DNA from: Astragalus membranaceus
Lineage: Eukaryota > Streptophyta > Magnoliopsida > Fabales > Fabaceae
NCBI GenBank assembly: GCA_039519185.1
Contig: CM076851.1
Location: 27,590,857 to 27,654,856 of the forward strand
Length of the DNA stretch: 64,000 bases
Direction of reading: 5' to 3'
Shown: in pieces, positions 34,064 to 44,800 of the stretch
Layout: each line of letters begins with the position of its first letter
How positions within the stretch are numbered: the first letter of the stretch is position 1
The notes under the pieces: model-generated
The model's input: only the letters and a program-made list of their open reading frames with translations
Told to the model about the DNA's origin: nothing
Database searches by the model: none
Made by a program: the position numbers and the translations under genes

Positions 34064-35546
34064 AGAAGGAACTCTTCAATTATTAGGGCCTTTTTGAGGA
34101 ATGAGAAGTTTTGGCGTTATTGGATTTTGACCATGTCTTCAAATATTAAGTAGTTTGAGTTTGGATTTACGAATGAAATTGGTTGTCTTTGTCAAATGCG
34201 CTTTTTGTTCACTTCATGTTGGGAAGATTTTTGATTAAACGGTGTTTATTTTATATGGTTGTTTGACATTAGCTTTAATTTAAATCTGATATTGAATCTT
34301 ACATTTGATGAATGCCCCTAGTTTGGCGTATGTGGTGTGCAATTGCTGTATGTGTGAATGGAGTGATAGCATTTTTGTGCATTGGAACCTTTGAGGACAT
34401 ATCATTCTATTCCAGTAGTTACTCATAACTGCTGTTTTACACAACCAACTATGCTGTGATTTGTTTTCCTCTAGAAGAAAGTGTGTTGTGAAATGTTAAT
34501 GTTGTGCAATAGCGTCTACTGGTAAACTATTATGTCTCTCTACTGGTTATCAATGGTTTGATCTTTGGAAGATGTTAGCTTTTTTGTAATTTTTCCTCAG
34601 AAAATTAAGTCTTTTCAATCATATTGCAGGGTTTATTGTTGGGCCAGTAGAGTTCAATTTTGTATTAATTTCTAACCATTAGTAGACTGCAGTCCAGTCA
34701 TGTGTTATGACTTCAGCTCATTCTACGAGTTAAAATCATTTATTTGATTACATTTCCTCCTACTAGTGTCGTGGGATTTCAGTATTCACAACAAACTTGG
34801 ATACAGTATGGATTCATGGATTCATTGCTGCCTTTGAGTGTGTTGACAAGGATTATTTTCGAGGAAATAATTTTCTTCGACTCTGTTTTTTGTTGAAGAG
34901 TATGTCCAAGTCTAACACAATTATATGAACAACACTTAAAGAAGATATTCTGGTGATTTTTCTTCAACTCCAGTGTGCAAAGTTATATTCTCAACCTTGA
35001 AGTCGCACTCCACTTTGACCCAATATCTCATTCCTCTCCCTCTGAGTCAATCTATCCCTTATGCCTCCTTCATTACTTTCTTAGCTTTCTAGTTGCTTAT
35101 CCTTAAAAACTTTTATGATTGATAAAAAAAAGTCTACACAATTTTGAGAAGCATCATTCTAATGGTGAGAAATCAAACTTAAAACTTGTATGGTTTTTCA
35201 ATCTTGGGATATTTGGAGAGAATATCGACCCTGGTTATTTCTAATGGAGGCTAGTGAGGTCTTGGTGGTGTAATGTCGGAGAACAGAGCCAACAAGAGGT
35301 TAAACAATGAAGACAGTGAGCCAGTGACAACGTTGTTGTCCTGTCTTTTAAGATTTATGATGAGCGTATACTAAATGAGATAGAGAAGAAAAAAAATCAA
35401 AACATCAAGTGAAAAACAATGTAGGTGATCGATGAGGCATCTCTGTGTAATTATATGCTTGTTTATATGAAACTCGAATTAATTGGAATATATGCTAAAT
35501 TCTAACATCTACATCATTCAATAATTTTATATACAATAAAAAAATT
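34064..35546. other. Downstream region of RPS27 and intergenic sequence
   Basis: The first few hundred bases are probably the RPS27 3' UTR (candidate AATAAA-like signals are weak). The remainder is AT-rich with no supported ORF, RNA gene or clear element ends. Confidence 0.5.
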
Positions 35547-35560
35547 AACCATGATGAGTC

Positions 35561-35578
35561 TTTTTTTTTTTGGTCATC
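35561..35578 (-). mobile_element. Minimal retroposed insertion (18 bp poly-A tail) with 14-bp duplication
   Basis: The 14-base string AACCATGATGAGTC is present at 35547-35560 and 35579-35592, flanking TTTTTTTTTTTGGTCATC. On the minus strand the insert reads GATGACC followed by A11, like the extreme 3' end of a plant LINE or SINE. This is best explained by a severely 5'-truncated target-primed insertion. Confidence 0.6.
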
Positions 35579-35592
35579 AACCATGATGAGTC

Positions 35593-36344
35593 TAGAGTTC
35601 ACAAAAAATAGACAAGTAAATAACTCTTGCTTCATCTCACTATTTTATAAATGTATGTTAATATTATATGCAATTTTTAAAATGTTTTGTGAATCTTATA
35701 AAATTTGAGTGTTGTCACTCTCACTTAAACACTCTCTACTATCACCATTATTGTACTATTATTTGGCCTCCTCCACTACCTTTCACTCTGTGTTTAGAGT
35801 TTTGGTCTCTTGACGAGTCTATCAAATTTAACATAGGCATGGTCTAATATGATTTTCATATAAGAGAAATACTATTATCACACTCTCAAATGAGACAAGG
35901 TTTTCTCCAGTAACATTATGGAATCCTAACCCTTCAAAAATAAAGGAGTGCGAGGATTTAAAATATAAAAAAGGGAGATTGGAGTGGTTGAAGAGTGAAG
36001 ACAGTCCTTTGGAGAAAAAAAGAGAGAATCTCACCAGAGACAATTCAAGTCCTTCTCAAACACTTTATTTTAATATGGCTTAAAAATGATTATCCAATCA
36101 CATTGCCACAAGCAATTCATATTACCAAAATACAACTTTGAATTGTCATAAACATAATTGTCATAAGCCAATCACATTGCCAAAGTATAACTTACAACTG
36201 TCAAGCAGTTTTGAACCTAAACCAAAATACAACTTAAAGCAAAATACATCTGGTACATCAAAATACAACTTAAACCAAAATAAAACTTAAAGCAAAATAC
36301 CCCATGTGCATCATCTTTAGACTCGGTTTCCACATGACCTTCAC
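35593..36344. other. Intergenic sequence with a short AT-rich tandem repeat
   Basis: No supported gene. At 36186-36300 strings like AAAATACAACTTAAA and AAAGCAAAATAC recur several times in tandem, just beside the MULE-type pseudogene fragment. The minus ORF at 35828-36043 shows no recognisable features. Confidence 0.45.
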
Positions 36345-36680
36345 TCTCCTCCTTACCCGTTATCATTGTTACCACCCTCAACCTTCTCCCCAACCAATGA
36401 CTCAATATACGTATATGTCAAGTTGTGGTTCAATGCAAATTCAGCAAATGCCAATGCATCTTTGTCTACCCATACTGCCCTATAACCACCTAGATAAGTT
36501 GGTACATCAAACACTTACCATAGCATAAAGTCTTCTTTGTATCCTATGTCTCTCACAAGCCCAACAACTTCAAAGTAGCTTCACTTGTCAACATTATTAA
36601 TGTTTGCAACAACTATATCCCCACCATTTTAACCAATATTTTCCCTAGTCTCAAAATAACCCCCATGATGAATTATAATG
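36345..36680 (-). pseudogene. Fragment resembling the PB1-like domain of MULE-associated proteins
   Basis: One minus frame reads VDK-stop-SYFEVVGLVRDIGYKEDFMLW-stop, then VPTYLGGYRAVWVDKDALAFA and NLTYTYIESLVGE. The pattern of a SYFE..V..IGY..... LW..VP, a short loop, then a D..AL..A and a final IYxE-like strand fits the N-terminal PB1-like domain found in many plant Mutator-like transposase genes. Two in-frame stops disrupt it. A sequence with a GTAAGT donor at about 37027-37036 (minus strand) may be part of its former 5' UTR. Assignment is from memory of the family pattern. Confidence 0.45.
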
Positions 36681-37542
36681 TTGAAACTCATCCCTGGGAA
36701 ATTGCCAAACAATTTAAACTATAAGTGGGTCCCATAAAACTACATTTTGTTTTTCAAAAAGGTCCTCCGTATTTCAAATACTACCTTTTTTAAAAAGTTG
36801 ACCCTAGTGGCAAGGACTCAATCTCGTGTGTATTAAATACACAAAAACTGGTGATCAATTACCAACACAATGGTCCCAATAAGACAAAGAAAGACATTGG
36901 TCCCCTATATGGTCCAATAAGAAAAAAAACAGGAATTAAAAACACAAACACGATCACGCAACAACAACTTAAATGCATTTAAAAAACAAACACAAAACAA
37001 CTCAAACAAACGAAAGAATGAAAGAACTACTTACCTAGGGGCTTCGCCTTGATCCGTCTTCCTTCGTCGCTCTAGAAATCACGATGTACCTTCCTCTTCC
37101 TTCTTCGCACCACCTTCTTCACAACACTCCACCCTTCTTGCTTTCTATTTCTTTCTTATTTGTTGAATAAGTTAGGGCTCAAGGTCAATGATTTCCCAAT
37201 TCACTGTGCTGATTGTATTTAATACATGGCATGCCAAACACTCATTAAAAATTAGAAATTAAAAAATTAACACATCATAACTTTGTTAGCCACATAGAAT
37301 TTTTTTGAAATGGAACATTAACAGAAGAACCTATTTGAAAAAAGTTGATTTTACAGGGAGTATTTTTTTTATTTAAAATTTGCAGAGAATAAAATCAAAT
37401 GACCATATATTTACAGGGACTAAAAACATATTTAAGTCTTTTAATATTGGAAGGAGAGTGTTAGAGGGAGTTTTAATTTCCAAATAGATTATAGTGAGTG
37501 ATTTGTGACAATTTATTAAATAATTATCAAATTTGTACATTT
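36681..37542. other. Intergenic sequence, possibly the 5' flank of the MULE-like remnant
   Basis: AT-rich with no supported ORF. On the minus strand 37150-37030 looks like a short exon with a GTAAGT donor. The string GGGACTAAAAACATATTTAAG at about 37417-37437 resembles the ends of legume MULE-type repeats, but I found no matching partner end. Confidence 0.4.
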
Positions 37543-37560
37543 ATACTCTTTACACCTAGA

Positions 37561-37757
37561 AACCAACACCGTTGACCCAATGACTTAATCTACTTTGGGA
37601 CACGGGGGGTCGACCGGTGCTCCCGGGTTTGATTCCCGTAATGGGCAAACTCGGTGTTGGCCAGTGCGAAATTTGATCCTAAACACAAACGGAGATTAGT
37701 CTTTCGTTAAAAGCGTTGGGACACTCCGTGGGTAGCCAATGGTGCATACCAAAAAAA
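37561..37757 (+). mobile_element. tRNA-derived SINE, about 197 bp
   Basis: The element contains a good RNA polymerase III B box (GGGTTTGATTCCCG, about 37625-37638) and ends in an A run (37751-37758). It is flanked by an 18-base target duplication with two mismatches (ATACTCTTTACACCTAGA at 37543-37560 and ATACTTTTTACATCTAGA at 37758-37775), the hallmark of LINE-driven insertion. The A box is less clear. Confidence 0.85.
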
Positions 37758-38049
37758 ATACTTTTTACATCTAGAGAGAGAATTATACCCTCTTTGAGTA
37801 AAAAAAAATACACATAGTTAATAAATTATTAAATTTAGGTAATGAATATTTCACAACTCATTAACTACGACTTTGAATGTCTCTAACCATGATTTTTAGT
37901 ATTTAAAAAATACCTAGAAATTATGCTCAATGATGTTCAAATTTGTGATTAGTAAAATTTATTATTAATGATTATAATGAATTGCAACACAATGATAAGC
38001 ACTTGCAAAATATATAAAGAGCAAAATTATTTTCAATTGATATTTATAA

Positions 38050-38587
38050 GGCTAAATATCACTTTTGGTCCTTTATCTTTGCTCTGGGTTTCACTTTGGT
38101 CCTTTATCTTTTTTGGGTCCATTTTGGTCATTTATCTTTTATTTTCGTTTCATCTTGGTCCCTGCCGTTAGTTTTTTCTAACGGACGCCACACTGACAGT
38201 TAACTGCCGACGTGGCGTCCATCTTCATTAAATGACGTGGCAAAATTAATATTATTTAATTCCAATTGAAGAAGAAGATGCGATTTCAGAAGAAGAAGAT
38301 TCGATTGTTGAAGAAGAAGAGGAGCGATTCCAGATCCGTCTAGAAAATGTTTTAATGTTTTAATTATTTTAATGTTTTAATTGGAATTAAATAATATTAA
38401 TTTTGCCACGTCATTTAATGAAGATAGACACCACATCAGCAGTTAACTGCCAGCGTGGCGTCCATTAGCTTAAACTGATGGTAGGGACGAAAATAAAAGA
38501 TAAAGAACCAAAATAGACCCAAAAAAAGATAAATGACCAAAGTGAAACCTAGAGCAAAGATAAATGATAAAAAGGTGATATTTAGCC
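38050..38587. mobile_element. MULE-type fold-back MITE (538 bp) upstream of RHD3
   Basis: Terminal inverted repeats of roughly 215 bases (about 38050-38265 and 38375-38587) start GGCTAAATATCAC and end GTGATATTTAGCC, with mirrored copies of the TTTGGTCCTTTATCTTT-type sequence. The flanks TATTTATAA (38041-38049) and TATTTACAA (38588-38596) form a 9-bp duplication with one mismatch, the length made by Mutator transposases. The centre (38266-38375) is GAAGAAGAA-rich. There is no coding capacity. Confidence 0.88.
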
Positions 38588-38857
38588 TATTTACAATTTT
38601 TCAAAAGAAAGAAAAAAGAAAAGGAAAGGAAGGAGTCGTTGGGTTGATTGGATGTGAGTGAATAATGGCACGTGTCGTTTGAGCGCGGTCAAAGAGAAGC
38701 CAACAAGAAGACTCGTGTTTCTTGTGCTTGGTGTTTGCGGCACTGCTAACACAAGAAGTCTCACAGCACAATCAAAGAATCTACTGTTAGCGCAAAAGCA
38801 AATCAAATCAAATTCCAAGATCCAATCCTCACAATTCACTGATTCAGCACCCTCACC
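38588..38857 (+). promoter_or_regulatory. RHD3 proximal promoter and 5' UTR
   Basis: Only 270 bases separate the MITE from the RHD3 ATG. A G-box CACGTG lies at 38669-38674. A purine-rich A/G stretch is at 38602-38634. I see no convincing TATA box, as is common for housekeeping genes. The upstream MITE therefore occupies what would be the distal promoter. Confidence 0.45.
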
Positions 38858-41800
38858 ATGGGAGCAAGCGATGAATGCCGCGCCACACAACTAATTGACG
38901 GCGACGGCGTTTTCAACGTCGCCGGCCTCGATAACTTCATAAAGACCGCAAACGTCGCCGGTTGTGGCCTTTCTTACGCCGTTGTCGCTATCATGGGTCC
39001 TCAAAGTAGCGGTGAGGAATTTCTTTTAATTCAGTTGACTAGCTTTTGTGACTTCAGCTTATGCTCTTTTAATTCCCTTTTGTGCTGGTTCGGAACTTGT
39101 TGAGCATGGATCTATGAGTTCAATCGTGTTTTTTGAATTCGTTTTTGCTTTGAATTTGGATTTAAGTTAGTGATTCCTCTGAAAATAAAACACTTTTGCT
39201 AGGTTTTGATTTAATGGAATTGACGTGTGGTGAAAGCGAAGCTCTTTTTTTGCAGTTTTCTTTCGCTTCGAATTGGAGATGCTCTCGTCTATTTCTGATT
39301 TTGAAGTTTTAGTGTATTATTTATTAATTGAGTGCAATTTATTTATTTATGGTCTTGTGTTGTGTGATCTAATACTGCTTTGACTTTTTGGCTTGAGCAG
39401 GGAAGAGCACCTTAATGAATCACCTTTTCCACACAAGTTTCAGGGAGATGGATGCTTTCAGGGGAAGGTTAGGTTTTTGAAATTATTGGACTATTATTAT
39501 GGGCGGGGAAAATATTATTTGAAGGGGGGAGAGACAAATAACGCCTCTTTTGTCATTTGTTTATGCTCCTTTTATGTTTTATTCCATGATAAACTAGTAA
39601 TTGAATATCATGTTATTGCAGATCTCAAACGACCAAGGGAATTTGGATAGCTAAGTGTGTTGGAATCGAGCCGTGCACAATTGCTATGGATTTAGAGGGT
39701 ACTGATGGAAGGGAGAGGGGTGAGGTAATAAATTCGATGTCCGATGTTTCTTCTTGATTTTTTGTACAAATGGTAGTTTTCTATGTATTAATCCTGTGAA
39801 TGATCATCCAGTTTGGTTCGGTAGTGTATTGGTAAATTTAGGCTGCCTGTGGAGCACTTGATAGAATTGAAGTGATAGTATGACAAAATTTTGTAGTTAT
39901 CACCGTGTCCTTGAATTTTTGAACTGTATGCTAATAATATCCCTTATGACCAGGTTTTAGCTTCACCTTTGCATATTGGTCTGTTTGTATTTATGCACAT
40001 AGTGTGCATGTTTTTATATTCTTGAGCTGTTCTCTCTCTCTCTCTCTGTTTAATGTACTTCTGATCTCACTATTGTTTTGTTTTGTTTTTTTAAATATCT
40101 CTCTCAGGATGATACTACTTTTGAGAAACAAAGTGCTCTTTTTGCTTTGGCAGTGTCCGATATTGTTTTGATAAACATGTAAGTTTTTATGTAGCTGATT
40201 AAATGAACCAGGTTCTGGGCTGATCCTTGAATTTAAGCATCATGCTAGGTTATTTATAAGTTTTTAAGCAATTTCACATCCAACATTTTTTTGCAGTCCT
40301 TAGAATCTACGTTGGTTAATACAAAGTCTAGGTGGAAATTGGAATCACAAATTACTGTGGCTAACTTGATCTAACTCATGTTTTATTATAATTTTACTTA
40401 TAACTTATCTACGTGACACTTATGATTATTGACATTGAATATTAGCGTTTGTAAATGAAATATAATGTAGTACATGTCATAATGGGAGGTGTGGAAGTAG
40501 ATGAAACAGGTTTTTCATTTTCTACAAAACTACCCAGCAATGCTTGAAAATCCTTTTCTCGTTTTTTTTTTTGTAGTTAAATTAAGTCAGTTTAATCAGA
40601 AAATTGGTTTTATGGGTTATGGGAGCTTACATCAAACTTATACAGACAAATTCAATCCATTTTGGATAGCTATTTAAGATTTTTTTTGTACCCACAGGTG
40701 GTGCCATGATATCGGCCGAGAACAAGCTGCCAATAAACCTCTTCTGAAAACAGTTTTTCAGGTAGTTTACAATCATGAATTTACCTCTGGTTGCTATTCA
40801 GTATTTGAATTTTTACACCCGACCTTTCTTTTATATAGGTCATGATGCGTTTATTCAGTCCCCGCAAGACAACATTGCTTTTTGTCATACGTGATAGAAC
40901 AAAGGTTTATATTGTTGATCCTTTCGAGAGAACGTGCCTTCTTTTCTTTACTCCAGTTCAATTTTTGATCATTATTTTACCTTTCTATGCAGACCCCACT
41001 CGAACATTTGGAGCCTATTCTAAGGGAAGATATTCAAAAGGTGCTGTTTCCATTTGATTTCCTATTTTTTTCTTCTTTGTTTGGTTCTTTATTTTATTCA
41101 TCATCATTTATTAACATGATATGAATTCCTCAGATATGGGATGTAGTTGTAAAACCCCAAGCTCATATACATACTCCTCTTAGTGAATTTTTTAATGTAA
41201 GTTCCATCTATCTCCCTTTTTCTCATGCCTGTTTAACTTGTTATGCATATATTATCTTATATGACCTTCAAATGAAGGTGGAGGTTATTGCGTTATCGAG
41301 CTATGAGAACAAGGAGGAAAAGTTCAAAGAAGAGGTACCTATCATGAGATATTATTTTGATTTTGGGAGTTTGTTCATAAGAATCATAACTGCTTCTTTT
41401 CAATTTGGAGTGATTTCTAATTCCTATTGCTTTCAACCCCTGTTCTATTGATTGGAAACTTTTTGCCTACAGTTATTTATGTTGTTGAGTTTTTGAATAT
41501 TCCTGCATCAAAACTTTTTCATTCAGGTTCTATCTTATCTAGACTGTGGTGTTTTTTCATACAGGTTGCTCAATTACGCCAACGGTTCTTCCATTCTGTA
41601 GCGCCTGGAGGTCTTGCTGGTGATCGTCGGGGTGTTGTACCCGCATCTGCCTTTTCTATTAGTGCACAACAAATATGGAAAATCATACGTGAGAACAAAG
41701 ATCTTGATCTGCCAGCTCATAAGGTTTCCAACAATCTGATTTTTCAGATGTAACATTGGTTTGGTTTTCAAATAGTCTTGTTTTCTAGATTAAAACAGTG

Positions 41801-44800
41801 GTTTGGTTTTCTGACAAATTTTCCATTTTATAATAGGTAATGGTTGCGACTGTGCGTTGTGAACAGATTGTTCATGAAAAGCTTAGTCACTTACGCTCTG
41901 ATAAGGTGCTGTTCCATATCCCCTACTTTAAATGTCTAAGTTTTATCAGTTATTTTTGAAATCAGAGATCACATCAATGAATATGTTTCAGGGTTGGTTG
42001 GAATTGGAGGAAGCTGTTCAATTAGGTCCAGTACGAGGTTTTGGGGAAAGCGTGAGCTCCATTATTGATGCCTACCTTTCTCAGTAAGTTCCAGATCCTG
42101 GCACACTTCAGTATATAAGCTCAGGAGAAACCTTTGTTCAGTAACTACTTGATTTGTTGTTTAATTAATGAGTTGTATCAATTTTCCCTACCCCTAATAA
42201 CGCCTGTCTATGTTTATACGAGTCATTGAAGAAGCGTAATAATTTACGGAATTGAAATGGAATGTATTTTTATTTTTCGCATTACACAGGAATTTTTTGT
42301 TTGCTAAATTTCTTATCCCGTTTGGAGTTTTCATAGGTTTTGCACTTTTGTCGAAAGCATATGTCTGAATAGTAGAACAATACCCCAATAATAGGAAGAG
42401 AAAAACAGATTGGTTGATTCTGTTTTATAGGCATTTGTCCTTGGAGGCTTACAAAAATGTAACTAGTCATCAGATCTTAAAAGTTTTGACAATGAGGGTA
42501 TTAGTTTTGCTTATAATAGTTTTTCATTATTTAATTGTATCCTAAACTTCCAAATTTTCTTTTGTTTTATCTGCACTTGTCCTCAGAAGTTTGCATTGAT
42601 CTAACTAGTCATCAGAACTTAAAGACTTTGATGATGAGGAAGTTGGTTTTGCATATAATAGTTTTTCATTATTTAATTGTCTCATAAAGTTTCAATCTTT
42701 CTTTTTTGTACGGTAATAATATATGCTTTCAACAGATATGATGAGGAGACAATCTTTTTTGAAGAAGCTGTGAGAAATGCAAAACGAAAGCAATTGGAAT
42801 CAACTGCATTGGATGTAAGGCCGTTTCCTACCTTTTTATGGTTTTGTTTGTAATTTTAGTTTTGACTATGATCCATTATTTTGACAAAGAAACCATGGGC
42901 TGTTGAAATAAACTCAATAGTCTTAGAAGACCTGAAGTCAAACAACTCAATTTTCTTATTAATTTTTTATTTTATTTTGGAGGTAGAAAAGCTCTGTGCA
43001 TAATGAGGCGTCTTTCAATTTTTTTAAAACACGATATGGAAGACAGAGTCTAGGAGGCTTAAAATTGCAACTCAGCTATTTAATCTCTAAAAAAGACTCC
43101 TTGAAAACATGCTTGAGCAGAGTTCCAAAGAAAGGCTATAATCTCAATCCTACTTCCAAATTTTGGGGGCAAATGGATCCACTTGATAATTTGGGTCTTC
43201 TAGGAATAAAATGACATCTGTACTACCATCTCGAATAAGAATAATCCTGAACGACTTTCGGGTTTGGTAGTAACATAACATCTGTTCCTAATCAGGATTC
43301 CAACCCATGAATCTATATTCATGCTTCCCTTCACTGATTCTGTAACCCAACATTCCAAAAGGCTAAATTGCAAGTAGCTGAGCACAAATAAACTATTGCT
43401 AGTGCAGCAATATTCTATTCAAAATACATAACTTGGTTACTGATCAGAAAATATAGCAAAAAACACCAAAGATTGAACTGAAATATTATTAGAAAGGCTT
43501 CTGAAGTTAGAGAGTTTGTGGGTACGTGAGGGGCTTGTTTGAATTTTAAGAAAAAGCGCATTTTTAATTATAAATTGTGTGTAAAAACATTGGAAATGTT
43601 CGGTAAGTTTTTCAGAGAAAAAGGAATTTTTTTTAAAAAATATTTAGTGTTTTTCTCAAAAACTAAAAAAATAGCCTAAAAATTGCCCTAAAAAATCTAT
43701 CCTAGAATTCTTTTTTTTTTTCAGTATAAATAAAATGGCCCAAAGTTCATATAATTCATTTTTTTGTGTTGCTTCAACTTTTCAGTTGGTGTACCCTGCT
43801 TATACAACAATGCTAGGGCATCTGCGCACTAAAGCTTTAGACGATTTTAAGGCTAAGCTGGACCAATCACTAAAAGATGGAGAAGGGTTTGCTTCATCTG
43901 TTCGCCTGTGGACTCAGTCTATTATGCTCGAGTTTGATAAAGGATCTACTGGTAATCAGACAGTTTCTTCTTAATAGCATATACATTGTCGCCTGTAATT
44001 CTATGCATATTTTAGAATTTATTGACAATTGAGGTGCCAATGTTTGCTTGAGTCTCCATTTTATTTTTGAGTTTACATCAGGTGCCATTCAGTCATTTTC
44101 GCCTTTATTATTAATCTTAAACATTTTGCACTTCACACTTATATGAGAAGTCTATATTTAAAGTGAAAAAAGTTGGTGAAAATCACTACTATTTTGTAGG
44201 ATCTAGATTCAATTTTGGAAAGGTTTACATGGCCTCAAGTCTCAACTCCCAAATTACTCTGTTGGCGAAGGAAACACACAGTTTATTGGATATATTACTC
44301 AACTACACTCTCAATCCATAGTTCTAGGAATTTAAATGGAATTTCATATGGCAAAGATCAAAGGGAGAATAAATAGTGCTTCTGAGAATGCATTGCACTT
44401 GACAGTATAGACTTGTTAATTATTTAAGCTATGGCTTAGGCTCACGGTGTAGCAAGTTATAAGAAAAGTGAGTACTTCAGAGGAGGCATATTACTATGGG
44501 ATTGTTGATATATCCTATTAATGGAGATTTTATTATGTATGCATGGTCTGACCAAAAATTTTCAAGAGTGTATTTGAAATTTGAGTAAATGAGTTATATT
44601 ATATAATGCCTTATGTTGAATATACTAGATGATAATAGGAGAGAGAAGAGAGAGAATTTGGATCTGATCTAACTGAATTCAGTTGGACAGTTTTCTGTGA
44701 ATTGTATATTATGAATCCTCAAGTTACAATTGGTGAGAGTGCAGCTTATATAGTTGCTGCAGATGACTGAGTATCAGCTATGCTAAAACACTAAAACAGT

